From assembly GCA_963805455.1 (NCBI GenBank), contig CAWDUJ010000003.1, positions 124,001-188,000 of the forward strand: a stretch of 64,000 nt of DNA, read 5' to 3'. Shown here in pieces: positions 29,431-37,588 of the stretch (its first letter is position 1; every line of letters begins with the position of its first letter). Made by a program: the position numbers and the translations under genes. Source of the DNA: VRUE01 sp963805455. Its GTDB lineage: Bacteria; Actinomycetota; Thermoleophilia; Solirubrobacterales; 70-9. Under the pieces are notes generated by a model. That model did no database searches and was not told the DNA's origin. It worked only from the letters and a program-made list of their open reading frames with translations.

Positions 29431-30002
29431 TCCGCCTCCCCGTCGGGCCGCAGGAAGTTCTCCAGCAGCAGCTTGCCCTGCGGGGTCAGGACCGACTCGG
29501 GGTGGAACTGGACCCCCTCGGCCGGCAGCTCCCGGTGCCTTGCACCCATCACTACGTCGCCGAGGCTGGCGCTTAGCTCGAGGTCCTCGGGCAGGTCCGG
29601 GTCGGCGACGAGCGAGTGGTAGCGACCGGCGACGAGCGGGCTCGGCACGCCCTCGTAGATCGCCCGCCCGTCGTGCTCGATCTCGGCGTCCTTGCCGTGG
29701 ACCGGCTCACCCTGGACGGTGCGGCCGCCGAAGGCCTCGACCAGCGACTGGTGGCCGAGGCAGACGCCGAGGACGGGCGTCCCGGCCTCGGCGAAGACTC
29801 GGATCGCCTCGACCGAGATCCCGGCCTCGGCCGGCGTGCAGGGGCCCGGAGAGACGACGAGACGATCGGGACCTCGCTCCAGCAGCTCCCCCACCTCGGC
29901 GCGGTCGTTGCGGACGACCTCGACCTCGGCGCCGAGCTCGCCCAGGTACTGGACGAGGTTGTAGGTGAAGCTGTCGTAGTTGTCGATTACCAGGACGTTC
30001 AT
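29427..30002 (-). CDS. trpG: Anthranilate synthase component II (glutamine amidotransferase)
   Basis: A 191-residue class I amidotransferase. The nucleophile C81 is in PVLGVCLGHQSL, the oxyanion region is SPGPCTPAEAG, and the catalytic His-Glu is in GVQFHPES. It supplies ammonia to TrpE, and in some bacteria also to PabB. The start is ATG 30002. An in-frame extension upstream runs through a decayed repeat and is not used. It is 110 bases from trpE. Confidence 0.95.
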   Translation of the reverse strand: MNVLVIDNYDSFTYNLVQYLGELGAEVEVVRNDRAEVGELLERGPDRLVVSPGPCTPAEAGISVEAIRVFAEAGTPVLGVCLGHQSLVEAFGGRTVQGEPVHGKDAEIEHDGRAIYEGVPSPLVAGRYHSLVADPDLPEDLELSASLGDVVMGARHRELPAEGVQFHPESVLTPQGKLLLENFLRPDGEAE

Positions 30003-30112
30003 AAATTCCGCCCGCGTGCTCTGCTCCCGCTCGCTCGCACTATTCATCCCCGGAGATCTTGCTCGCTGGCTCCCGCGTCCGCCGCGGGCGGGTGCACCTT
30101 GAGGCCATCTTC
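30003..30112 (-). repeat. Decayed cassette at the trpE-trpG junction
   Basis: On the minus strand the segment GGACGCGGGAGCCAGC, then GAGCAAGATCTC, then GCGAGCGAGCGGGAGC recalls the micro-ORF cassettes. A GTG-started 18-codon frame ends in GGATGA, where TGA overlaps an ATG that opens in frame into trpG. So stop-start coupling is kept although the peptide is not. Confidence 0.4.
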
Positions 30113-31621
30113 CTACTTCCAATCCGGTTGTCGACAGGCGAGCTCGACGGCGCGGAAGACCGCTTTCGCCTTGTTGACCGACTCGATGTACTCATAGGAC
30201 GGCTTCGCGTCGGCGACGGTCCCGCCGCCGGCCTGGACGTGGATCTGCCCGTCCTTGGCGACGACGGTGCGGATGTGGATCGCGGTGTCGAGGTCGCCGT
30301 TCCAGGACAGGTAGCCGATCGCGCCGCCGTAGCCGCAGCGCTTGACCGGCTCGAGCTCGTCGATGATCTGCATCGCGCGGACCTTCGGCGCGCCCGAGAG
30401 CGTCCCCGCCGGCAGCGCCGACCGCAGGACGTCCATCGCGTCGATCCCCTCGCGGAGAGTCCCCGAGACCTGGCTGACGATGTGGAGGACGTGGGAATAG
30501 GTCTCGACGATCATCAGCTCGTCGACGCTGACCGAGCCGTACTCGCAGACCCGGCCGAGGTCGTTGCGGCCGAGGTCGACCAGCATCACGTGCTCGGCCC
30601 GCTCCTTGGGGTCGTTGACCAGCCGCTCGGCGAGCCGGCGGTCCTCCTCCTCGTCGCCGCCGCGCGGGTAGGTGCCGGCGATCGGCCGGGTCTCGACCCG
30701 GCGGCCGTTGACCTTGACCAGCGGCTCCGGCGATGCGCCGGCGATCTGGAAGTCGCCGAACTCGAGGAAGTACATGTAGGGGGACGGGTTGACCGCCCGC
30801 AGCCCGCGATAGACCGAGAAGGCTTCAATCGGGGAGGTCGCCGAAAAACGCTGCGAGGGGACGACCTGGAAGGCGTCGCCGGCATGGACGTACTCGACGA
30901 TCCGCTCGACCGCTGCTTCGAACTCCTCGCGCTCCATGTTCGATGTGAAGCGCGGCGGCTCAGCGATGCTCGGGCGCTCGGGGACGGGCGTCGCGCCGCG
31001 CAGCCGCTGCCGTGCCTCGGCGATCGCCGCCGCGGCGCGCTCGTAGGCGCCGTCGACCCCACCGTCCTCGTCGACGAAGGCGCAGGCCATGATCGTCAGC
31101 TCGTGGCGGAGGTGGTCGAAGACGACCAGCAGGTCGGTGATCATCAGTGCCATGTCGGGCAACCCGAGCGGGTCGGGGTTCGGCTCGGCCAGCGGCTCGA
31201 CGGTGCGGACCAGGTCGTAGCCGAAGAAGCCGACCGCGCCGCCCGCAAACGGCGGCAGGCCCTCTACCGGGGCGGGCCGGTAGCGGGCGAGCTGCTCGGC
31301 CGCCGCCGCGTAGGGATCGGGCGCATCCTGCTTCCCGCCCTCGCCGTCATAGAGGACGCCGTCGGCCCAGCGCAGCACCGAGCGCGGCCCGATCCCGACG
31401 AACGAGTAGCGGCCGACCTGTCCCTGCTCGGCCGACTCGAGCAGGAAGCAGGGCGCCCCCTCGGGCTCGCCGGCGCGGAGCTTGAGGAAGGCCGATACCG
31501 GGGTCTCGCAGTCGTCGACGAAAGTCGCCCGCACGGGGATCACGTTGCCCTCCGAGGCGAGCTCCCGCGCCTGCTCGAGGCCGGGCTCGAGCTGCAGGTC
31601 CGAGTCAGCCACGACGGCCAT
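30113..31621 (-). CDS. trpE: Anthranilate synthase component I
   Basis: A 502-residue chorismate-using enzyme. The N-terminal domain has the inhibitor-site-like LLESAEQGQVGRYSFVG (Ser in LLES is typical of tryptophan feedback sites). The C-terminal catalytic part has PIAGTYPRGGDEEED, AERLVNDPKERAEHVMLVDL and DVLRSALPAGTLSGAPK. It converts chorismate to anthranilate with TrpG. The ATG at 31621 lies inside the end of hisIE (17-base overlap), which fixes the start and implies co-expression with a histidine enzyme. Confidence 0.96.
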   Translation of the reverse strand: MAVVADSDLQLEPGLEQARELASEGNVIPVRATFVDDCETPVSAFLKLRAGEPEGAPCFLLESAEQGQVGRYSFVGIGPRSVLRWADGVLYDGEGGKQDAPDPYAAAAEQLARYRPAPVEGLPPFAGGAVGFFGYDLVRTVEPLAEPNPDPLGLPDMALMITDLLVVFDHLRHELTIMACAFVDEDGGVDGAYERAAAAIAEARQRLRGATPVPERPSIAEPPRFTSNMEREEFEAAVERIVEYVHAGDAFQVVPSQRFSATSPIEAFSVYRGLRAVNPSPYMYFLEFGDFQIAGASPEPLVKVNGRRVETRPIAGTYPRGGDEEEDRRLAERLVNDPKERAEHVMLVDLGRNDLGRVCEYGSVSVDELMIVETYSHVLHIVSQVSGTLREGIDAMDVLRSALPAGTLSGAPKVRAMQIIDELEPVKRCGYGGAIGYLSWNGDLDTAIHIRTVVAKDGQIHVQAGGGTVADAKPSYEYIESVNKAKAVFRAVELACRQPDWK

Positions 31622-32213
31622 TCAGGACCTCCATCACCGCTCGCTGCGGGACATCGCGTGAGGCCAGCAGGACGCTCAGGTGGTAGAGCAGGTCGGCCGC
31701 CTCCTCGGCAACTCGCTGATCCGACTCCTCGCGCGCTGCGCGGACGACCTCCTCGGCCTCCTCCTCGACCTTTTCGCCGACCAGCTTCGGGTCGTCGAGC
31801 AGCTTCACCGTGTAGCTGCCCTCCGGGCGCTCGGCCGCGCGGCTGCGCAGCGTCCGCTCGAGCGCCGCCAGCGCCTCGCTCGGGGCGAGCTCGGGCTCGC
31901 CCCCGATCGCGCGATGGAAGCAGCTGCGCTCGCCGGTGTGGCAGGCGGGACCGGTCGGCTCGACCAGGGCGACGATCGCGTCGCCGTCGCAGTCGTAGCG
32001 AAGCTGGTGCAGGCGCAGCACGTTTCCCGAGGTTTCCCCCTTGCGCCAGATCTCCTCGCGCGACCGGCTGTAGAAGTGGAGCTCACCGGTCTCGACGGTC
32101 AGCCGCAGGGACTCCTCGTTCGCGTAGGCCAGGGTCAGCACCTCGCCACTGGCGAAGTCCTGTGCCACGCACGGCACCAGGCCTTTCTCGTCGAATTTCA
32201 ACTGCTCGAGCAC
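31605..32213 (-). CDS. hisIE: HisIE: phosphoribosyl-AMP cyclohydrolase / phosphoribosyl-ATP pyrophosphatase
   Basis: About 202 residues with two domains. The N-terminal HisI part has WRKGETSGN, the metal-binding YDCDGDA and HTGERSCFHR. The C-terminal HisE part has the acidic motif KLVGEKVEEEAEEVV followed by EAADLLYHLSVLL. Together they do two consecutive steps of histidine synthesis. It is the first gene of the trp operon here and overlaps trpE, linking two pathways that both consume PRPP. I take GTG 32213 as the start; ATG 32237 is possible. Confidence 0.93.
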   Translation of the reverse strand: MLEQLKFDEKGLVPCVAQDFASGEVLTLAYANEESLRLTVETGELHFYSRSREEIWRKGETSGNVLRLHQLRYDCDGDAIVALVEPTGPACHTGERSCFHRAIGGEPELAPSEALAALERTLRSRAAERPEGSYTVKLLDDPKLVGEKVEEEAEEVVRAAREESDQRVAEEAADLLYHLSVLLASRDVPQRAVMEVLNGRRG

Positions 32214-32306
32214 CAGGCAATCGTAGAGACACCACAAACACAGGACGCCGGAAGTCGATCAGCCGCCCCCGGATCCCACTGCTTGAGCGGCTGGGCACCG
32301 CCGACG

Positions 32307-32393
32307 GGCGATGGGGGCGCCTCGAACGGGCGGATACTCAAATCGCCGGTCTCATCAGACCGGCGATTGTCCGGGCGAGGCGTCCCCATCGCC
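32307..32393. repeat. Nested palindrome A with GGATACTCA strand, abutting the era stop
   Basis: Outer stem 32307-32324 with 32376-32393 (17 of 18 positions paired) and a perfect inner stem 32341-32352 with 32357-32368. Between them one side reads GGGCGGATACTCA and the other GTCCGGGCG. CGGA can pair with TCCG, leaving TACTCA bulged. It starts at the base after the era stop. Related elements are at 43448 and 48029. Confidence 0.75.
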
Positions 32394-33287
32394 TCATTCG
32401 ATGCCCAACCGATCCAGGAGATCCTCATCCCGGCGCCAGCGGCGGCGGAGGCTGACCCGGAGGTCGAGGTGGACCCTGGCGTCGAGCTCGGCCTCGAGCG
32501 AGCGGCGCGCGGCGGCGCCGATCTCCCCAACCTTCGAGCCGTCCCTCCCGATCAGGATGCCCTTCTGGGACTCGGTCTCGACCCAGATCTCGGCCCTGAC
32601 CGTGATCAGGCCGTCATCGCGCTCGGTGACCTCGCCGACCGAGACCTCGACCGAGTGCGGGATCTCCTCGCGGGTCCGGTTCAGGACCTGCTCGCGGATC
32701 AGCTCGGCGAGGAGCAGCTCACTCGACTGGTCGCTGTGGTCCTGCGGCGGGTACATGTAGGGGCCCTCCGGGACCAGCTCGCCGAGCCGCTCGATGAGCA
32801 CGTCGAGGCCCTCGCCGCTGCGGGCGCTGACCGGGAACACCTCGTCGACCCCCTCGAGCTCGGCCGCCTCGGCCAGCACCGGGACGAGCTGGTTCGGCCC
32901 GGTCCGGTCGGCCTTGTTGACGGCACAGATCGTGTGGGTGTCGGTGCCCGCACCGAGCAGCGACCGGGCGATGAAACGGTCACCCGGACCGACCCCCTCC
33001 TCGCCGTTGATGACCAGGAGGGCGACGTCGGACTCGGCCAGCTCGCGCTCGACCCGGTGCTGCATTCGCTCGGTGAGGACATCACGGGGCCGCTGCACCC
33101 CCGGCAGGTCGACGAGGACCAGCTGCGTTTCGGCCTCGGTGTCGGTGGCGATGCCGCGGATCGCCCGCCGCGTCGTCTGCGGCCGGACCGAGACGATCAC
33201 GACATGGCTGCCGACGATCGCATTGACCAGGGTCGACTTGCCGACGTTGGGCCGGCCGGCGAGCCCGATGAACCCGGAGCGTGTCAA
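32394..33287 (-). CDS. era: GTPase Era
   Basis: A 297-residue GTPase that helps mature the small ribosomal subunit. G1 GRPNVGKST, G3 DLPGV (VLVDLPGVQRP), G4 NKAD and the G5 region VSARSGEG are clear. The C-terminal KH domain contains ETESQKGILIGRDGSKVGEIG, where it binds 16S rRNA. The start is ATG 33287, overlapping ybeY by four bases. The era-ybeY-phoH order is widely conserved. Confidence 0.97.
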   Translation of the reverse strand: MTRSGFIGLAGRPNVGKSTLVNAIVGSHVVIVSVRPQTTRRAIRGIATDTEAETQLVLVDLPGVQRPRDVLTERMQHRVERELAESDVALLVINGEEGVGPGDRFIARSLLGAGTDTHTICAVNKADRTGPNQLVPVLAEAAELEGVDEVFPVSARSGEGLDVLIERLGELVPEGPYMYPPQDHSDQSSELLLAELIREQVLNRTREEIPHSVEVSVGEVTERDDGLITVRAEIWVETESQKGILIGRDGSKVGEIGAAARRSLEAELDARVHLDLRVSLRRRWRRDEDLLDRLGIE

Positions 33288-33649
33288 CGGAGGCCCGCCA
33301 TCACCCGGTCCTGCAGGGCCAGCATCTCGCCCTCGTCAACCTCGTGGTCGAAGCCGCTGAGGTGAAGGACGCCGTGCACGGCGGCCTCGACGAGGTCGGA
33401 GCATTGCTCGGGGCAGATCGCGACGTCACCGAGCTCACGCGGGCCCGCGACCGGGCCCGGCCCGTCGAGCGGAAAGGCGAGGACGTCGGTCGGGGCATCC
33501 CTGCCGCGGTGCTCGCGGTTGAGCGCCCGGATCCGGTCGGAGTCGACGATCTCGATCGCGAGGTGGCCGTCGACGACCCCGGCCGCGTCGAGGGCGGCGC
33601 CGACCGGGTCGCGCAATTCGGCCGGGACGTCGCTCAGGTCAACCGTCAT
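33284..33649 (-). CDS. ybeY: Endoribonuclease YbeY
   Basis: A 121-residue metalloprotein needed for 16S rRNA 3' processing. The zinc-binding signature HGVLHLSGFDHE holds His92, His96 and His102. The upstream DVLAFPLDGP is the conserved TDVLSFP-like motif. Slightly shorter than the 150-residue E. coli form, but complete for the fold core. The start overlaps the end of phoH by 11 bases. Confidence 0.96.
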   Translation of the reverse strand: MTVDLSDVPAELRDPVGAALDAAGVVDGHLAIEIVDSDRIRALNREHRGRDAPTDVLAFPLDGPGPVAGPRELGDVAICPEQCSDLVEAAVHGVLHLSGFDHEVDEGEMLALQDRVMAGLR

Positions 33650-35672
33650 CCGCGCGCTGCGTGTGCTGCTCGTAGGCGGCGACGATTCGCTGGACGAGTT
33701 TGTGGCGGACGACGTCCTCGCCCCCGAAGCGGACGAATGAGATGTCCTGGACCTCGTTGAGGATGTCGCGCACGACGACCAGGCCCGAGCGCTGGTCGCT
33801 CGGCAGGTCGATCTGGGTGACGTCTCCGGTGACGACCATCCGCGAGTTGAAGCCGAGCCGGGTGAGGAACATCTTCATCTGCTCCGGGCTCGTGTTCTGC
33901 GCCTCGTCGAGGATCACGAACGAGTCGTTGAGGGTGTTATGGGTCAGTAGGAAGTCATCTGTGACATAGAGGGAATCGGCCGCTGCGACCTGGATGCAGA
34001 CGGTCTCCGTTTCGCCGGCCGGCTCGATCGCGTGCACGAAGCGCATCTGCCGACCGCCCCCATGCTCACGGTACCGATCGCGCTTTCGCCGCAGACGGAA
34101 CGGTTCGATCCCGGCCGGGAGGCGAATGTCCATCACAAACGCATCGGCGCGGTGGTGAACGGGGCGCCCAGCCGCGATGCCGGGCGGCCGCCCGGCTGCC
34201 TGCCGCCGTCGCGAATAGGCGACACCTCCCAATGACCGAACTAGAAAGGTGACATGGTCGTGCAGGTGTTCCGAGCAGGTCACATACTGGATTCGGCATG
34301 TCCTACCTCTCTGGAGCACCGGCCCGCCGTCGCTGTCCAACAGGCCTTGGAGCAGGGCGATCCTGGTCGATGAGTCGTTGTTGAGGTAGACGTCGGGAAC
34401 GAACTTCGTCCGCGAGCACGTACCGTCGAGGCCGAGCTCCCTGAGTACGGCGGTGACCGGATTCGCGACGATGACGCCCCCTCTGCCTCCGCCTTCGTTA
34501 CGCAGGACGTAGTCGATCCCCGCCTTGGGACGTACTTCGATCCCATCGAGGGCCGTCTCGAGAGCCACAACCAGCTCCCGGTCCGCCGTCGAGAAGCTCG
34601 GGGTCGTTTCGCACGTGAGGCATCCGTCGCCGAGGAGGAGACCAAGTGCATACGGGTCCATCGGAACCTCGCGCCGGGGAAACTCAGCCGGCGCACTAAG
34701 CACCGGCAGCTCGAATCGGTGCTGATGTGCAGTCCGCAGCCGACCTGCCATCTCCTGGGTCTGCAGGACCCGCCCGGGCTTTCCGCGACGGCGGTCGGAT
34801 GCCGTGAAGACGTGCCAGAGGTGCTCGGCACAGCAGAGGGTCTCGCAGCCGTCCTGCGACCGCACGCGATAGACCTCTTTGCGTCCCTGAGGGTAGACGC
34901 CGAGGACCGGCGTTGGATGGCCGTTCGAGCCGATCACGAGATCGCCAACACGCAGATCGCCGATCGGCCGGAATCCGGCCGGTGTTGCAACCTCGCTGAA
35001 CAGCGGCTGTGCACGGCCCCGCATGAACGCGAGCGGCGCGACCTCGATCACGCCGCGCTCGAAGTAGCCGTTGACGCGATCGGGGTCGAGCATGTCGTAC
35101 AGCGCGTCGAACAGCGGCCGCAGGTAGGGGTCGACCTTGGCCTGGATGTCGCCGGGGAGGAAGCCGAGCCTCTCCCCCGCCTCAACCGCCGGGCGGCAGA
35201 GGATGATCCGCTGGACCTCGCGTTCGGCGAGCGCGGCCGCTGCCATCGCGACCGCGAGGAAGGTCTTGCCGGTGCCGGCCGGGCCGATCCCGAAGGTGAT
35301 CGTGTGGCGCCGGATCGAGTCGACGTAGCGTTTCTGGTTCAGCGTCTTCGGCGCGACCCGGGTGTTGCGGTGACGCCAGACGACGTCCTCGAGGATCTGC
35401 GCCGGGCTCTCGTCGGCGTCGAGGGCGCCGGTGACGGCTTCGATCGTCCCGGGGGCGACCTCGTGGCCCTGCTCGATCAGCTCGACCAGCTCGTCGACCA
35501 CCGTCGCCGCGGTCTGGACGTCGGCGGAGTCGCCGTCGAGGGTGAGGATGTTGCCGCGCAGGTGGAGGTCGACGTCGCCGAGATGCCCGCGCAGCGCCCG
35601 CAGAACGCTGTCCTCGGAGCCGGCGAGCTCGGCGGCGACGGTGTTGTCGAGGGTCAGCTGTTTACGCGCCAA
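33639..35672 (-). CDS. phoH: PhoH family ATPase interrupted by an intein
   Basis: 677 residues, of which residues 221-579 are an intein, leaving a 318-residue host protein of normal PhoH length. Host motifs: Walker A GPAGTGKTF at about 130-138, LCRPAVEAGERLGFLPGD, and after the intein FVILDEAQNTSPEQMKMFLTRLG. PhoH-like proteins are P-loop ATPases, often near ybeY, with an RNA-related role. The intein splits MRGR from TLND, the tight active-site loop next to Walker B, a common intein niche. The protein must splice to be active. Confidence 0.95.
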   Translation of the reverse strand: MARKQLTLDNTVAAELAGSEDSVLRALRGHLGDVDLHLRGNILTLDGDSADVQTAATVVDELVELIEQGHEVAPGTIEAVTGALDADESPAQILEDVVWRHRNTRVAPKTLNQKRYVDSIRRHTITFGIGPAGTGKTFLAVAMAAAALAEREVQRIILCRPAVEAGERLGFLPGDIQAKVDPYLRPLFDALYDMLDPDRVNGYFERGVIEVAPLAFMRGRAQPLFSEVATPAGFRPIGDLRVGDLVIGSNGHPTPVLGVYPQGRKEVYRVRSQDGCETLCCAEHLWHVFTASDRRRGKPGRVLQTQEMAGRLRTAHQHRFELPVLSAPAEFPRREVPMDPYALGLLLGDGCLTCETTPSFSTADRELVVALETALDGIEVRPKAGIDYVLRNEGGGRGGVIVANPVTAVLRELGLDGTCSRTKFVPDVYLNNDSSTRIALLQGLLDSDGGPVLQRGRTCRIQYVTCSEHLHDHVTFLVRSLGGVAYSRRRQAAGRPPGIAAGRPVHHRADAFVMDIRLPAGIEPFRLRRKRDRYREHGGGRQMRFVHAIEPAGETETVCIQVAAADSLYVTDDFLLTHNTLNDSFVILDEAQNTSPEQMKMFLTRLGFNSRMVVTGDVTQIDLPSDQRSGLVVVRDILNEVQDISFVRFGGEDVVRHKLVQRIVAAYEQHTQRADDG
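33936..35012 (-). mobile_element. Class-3-like intein with LAGLIDADG homing endonuclease
   Basis: 359 residues (221-579 of the precursor). It begins AQPLFSEVATPAGF, so residue 1 is Ala, not Cys or Ser. Block B has Trp286 in EHLWHVFT; block F has Cys559 in ETVCIQV; block G ends LLTHN with Thr577. Trp, Cys and Thr at these sites form the WCT set that defines class 3 inteins. Homing endonuclease motifs are YALGLLLGDG and LLQGLLDSDGG, both with the acidic residue intact. The first extein residue after it is Thr580. In this class the block F Cys starts splicing. Confidence 0.88.
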
Positions 35673-35677
35673 GGTGT

Positions 35678-36109
35678 TCAGGCACCCAGTTTTTCCTGTA
35701 CCGCGGAGCTGATGCGCTTGCCGTCGGCGCGACCCCCGACCTTCGGCATCAGGGCCCCCATCACCTGGCCCATCTGGCGGCGCTCGGTCGCTCCGGTCTC
35801 GGCGATCGCCGCCTCGACCAGCTCGGCCAGCTCATCGTCAGAGAGTTGGTCGGGCAGGTAGGCCTCGATCAGCTCCGCCTCGAAGCCCTCGGCGTCGGCC
35901 TGCTCGTCGCGGCCCGCGTCGCGGAATGCCTGCTCAGCCTCGAGCCGCTTCTTCCGCTCCCGCTGCAGCACCGCCACCTCGTCGCCCTTGCCCAGCTTCG
36001 CGTCCTGCTGGAGCGAGTCGACGATCATCCGCAGGGCGGCGGCTCGCTCACGCTCGCCGGCTTTCATCGCCGTGCGAACGTCCGCCTGGGCCTGCTCGAG
36101 AGCGCTCAT
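35678..36109 (-). CDS. GatB/YqeY domain protein
   Basis: A 143-residue protein with an N-terminal helical part (ALRMIVDSLQQDAKLGKG) and the YqeY tail domain (YLPDQLSDDELAELVEAAI, then GQVMGALMPKVGGRADGKRI). It resembles the tRNA-binding tail of the amidotransferase GatB but stands alone; its role is not known. The start is ATG 36109, which overlaps a micro-ORF stop (ATGA), with GAGGG just upstream inside the cassette. Confidence 0.92.
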   Translation of the reverse strand: MSALEQAQADVRTAMKAGERERAAALRMIVDSLQQDAKLGKGDEVAVLQRERKKRLEAEQAFRDAGRDEQADAEGFEAELIEAYLPDQLSDDELAELVEAAIAETGATERRQMGQVMGALMPKVGGRADGKRISSAVQEKLGA

Positions 36110-36177
36110 TGCAATCCCTCGCGCTTCGCTCGCTGCGCGATGAAACAGATATGGACGCTTGCTCTCTCCGCGCTCAT
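36106..36177 (-). CDS. Micro-ORF cassette, copy 4 (second of the tandem pair)
   Basis: A 23-codon ORF from ATG 36177 to a TGA that overlaps the yqeY start. It begins MSAERASV and ends AQRAKREGLQ. It is identical in DNA to copy 5. Its own start overlaps the stop of copy 5 (ATGA), so the two micro-ORFs and yqeY form a chain of three overlapping reading frames. Confidence 0.55.
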   Translation of the reverse strand: MSAERASVHICFIAQRAKREGLQ

Positions 36178-36241
36178 TGCAATCCCTCGCGCTTCGCTCG
36201 CTGCGCGATGAAACAGATATGGACGCTTGCTCTCTCCGCGC
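36106..36241. repeat. Perfect tandem duplication, two 68-bp units
   Basis: Units 36106-36173 and 36174-36241 are identical. Each unit holds one micro-ORF cassette. The unit length keeps the stop-start overlap at each boundary, so duplication added one more coupled ORF without disturbing yqeY. Perfect identity points to a recent event. Confidence 0.95.
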
Positions 36242-36245
36242 TCAT
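36174..36245 (-). CDS. Micro-ORF cassette, copy 5 (first of the tandem pair)
   Basis: A 23-codon ORF from ATG 36245 to a TGA overlapping copy 4. A good ribosome binding site (GGGGAG, four bases before the ATG) lies outside the cassette in the murI-side spacer. This is the best evidence in the window that ribosomes could enter the micro-ORF directly. Confidence 0.58.
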   Translation of the reverse strand: MSAERASVHICFIAQRAKREGLQ

Positions 36246-36258
36246 TGCTCCCCAAAGG

Positions 36259-37056
36259 TTAGTCGGCGGCGGGAACGTCGATTCTCTCGACGTCGCCGAG
36301 CGGCATCTGCAGGAACCGGGTCCCCAGCTCGCGGAACGACTCCACGTCGCCGCTGCAGAGGAACCTGTAGGTGCCCTCGCCGTCGCGCTCACGGGCGATG
36401 CCGGCCGACTCGAGCGCGCGCTGGACGGCGGCCGCGACCGCGTGGCCGCCGCTCACAAGGCGGACGTCACGGCCGAGGATCCGCTGCAGCATTGGGGCCA
36501 CGAGCGGGTAGTGGGTGCAGCCGAGGATCAGGGTGTCGACGTTGGCGCGGTGCAGGGGCGCGCAGTAGGCGCGCGCCATCTCCATCACCGCCTGGTCGAA
36601 CGGCGAGCCGTCCTGGATGAAGGGCGCGAGGTCGGGAGCCTCGACCTCGGTCACCTCCAGCGCCCGTCCCTGGGCCTCCAGAGCCCGCCGGTAGGCGCCG
36701 CTCTCGACCGTGTTCGGGGTCGCCAGCACCCCGACCCTGCCATTGGCGGTGATCGCCGCCGCGATCTCGGCCTGCGGCTCGACGACCGGGACGACCTCCA
36801 CCCCGCGCTCGGCGCCGACCCCGCGGGCGACGTCCTCGCCGATCGCGGTCGCCGTGTTGCAGGCGATCACGAGCAGCTTCGCGCCATCGTCGAGGAGCAT
36901 CTCGGCGATCCGGCGGATCCGTTCGCGCAGCATCTCGGTGTCACGGCTGCCGTAGGGGAACATCGCGGTATCCCCGAGGTAGACGAAGTCCTCTTCCGGC
37001 AGCGAGACAAGGCACTCGTGGAGGACGGTCAACCCCCCGACCCCGGAGTCGAACAT
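36259..37056 (-). CDS. murI: Glutamate racemase
   Basis: 265 residues. Catalytic Cys are in LLVIACNTATA and ILGCTHYPL; FDSGVGGLTVL is the N-terminal active-site Asp-Ser motif and GDTAMFPYG the conserved GDxxxxPYG. It makes D-glutamate for peptidoglycan. The predicted start ATG 37056 begins MFDSGVGG, two to five residues shorter than most homologues; no ATG, GTG or TTG lies further upstream before the previous stop. A CTG start overlapping that stop is conceivable. Confidence 0.95.
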   Translation of the reverse strand: MFDSGVGGLTVLHECLVSLPEEDFVYLGDTAMFPYGSRDTEMLRERIRRIAEMLLDDGAKLLVIACNTATAIGEDVARGVGAERGVEVVPVVEPQAEIAAAITANGRVGVLATPNTVESGAYRRALEAQGRALEVTEVEAPDLAPFIQDGSPFDQAVMEMARAYCAPLHRANVDTLILGCTHYPLVAPMLQRILGRDVRLVSGGHAVAAAVQRALESAGIARERDGEGTYRFLCSGDVESFRELGTRFLQMPLGDVERIDVPAAD

Positions 37057-37082
37057 AGCGACCGGTAGCGAGGCGGCTTGGC

Positions 37083-37583
37083 TCAGAGGAATGGCTTGTA
37101 CGTCATGAAGAACACGGTGACCACCACGATCACGCCTGCCAGCGTCCCTACTTTGCCGATCCGGCCACTGACTGCCATGAACTCGTCGCTGAGCTCGTCA
37201 CCCGATTTCAGGTCGCGCTCGGCGAGCTCCTTCGCGCGGCGGACCTGCGGCTGGAAGAAACCGTGCTGGAGCCCGAAGAGGGCGATTATCGCGACGAACC
37301 CGACCGCGATGAATGCCTTCCCGGCGTCCCAATCGCCCGCCGACAGGAGATAGAGCCCGGCAAGCAATAGGACGACCATCCCCGGGTTGACCAGGTAACG
37401 GTCGCATTTCTGGACCCCGGCCAGGATCGCCGGGGTCGCCCGCGGGTACTGCGGCACGACCGAGAAGAAGAGCGCGTAACCGAAGGTCGGACCGAATGCC
37501 AGCACGACCGCGAGGATGTGCAGGAAGAGGCCGATCTTGTAGCCGGTGTCTCCTTGCGCCGCCAGGACCATCGCCCGGAACAT
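37083..37583 (-). CDS. DUF2269-like integral membrane protein
   Basis: A 166-residue protein with four membrane helices: IGLFLHILAVVLAFGPTFGYALFF, VNPGMVVLLLAGLYLLS, FIAVGFVAIIALFGLQHGFF and GTLAGVIVVVTVFFMTY. The pattern matches the DUF2269 family of predicted membrane proteins, which have no assigned function. The start is ATG 37583, seven bases after the prmA stop region. It lies between prmA and murI in an otherwise conserved cluster and appears to be a lineage-specific insertion. Confidence 0.75.
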   Translation of the reverse strand: MFRAMVLAAQGDTGYKIGLFLHILAVVLAFGPTFGYALFFSVVPQYPRATPAILAGVQKCDRYLVNPGMVVLLLAGLYLLSAGDWDAGKAFIAVGFVAIIALFGLQHGFFQPQVRRAKELAERDLKSGDELSDEFMAVSGRIGKVGTLAGVIVVVTVFFMTYKPFL

Positions 37584-37588
37584 ACCCG

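Noticed and set aside
32214..32306. Leader peptide or attenuator for the trp operon
   Set aside because: I looked for a run of Trp codons followed by alternative hairpins upstream of hisIE and trpE and found none. No T-box core was seen either.
30059..32455. Plus-strand open frame opposite trpE and hisIE
   Set aside because: Shadow of two well-supported overlapping genes; no ribosome binding site or domain.
36106..36241. Possible CRISPR-like array
   Set aside because: The two units are directly adjacent and identical over their full length with no spacers, and no cas gene is present. It is a tandem duplication of the micro-ORF cassette.
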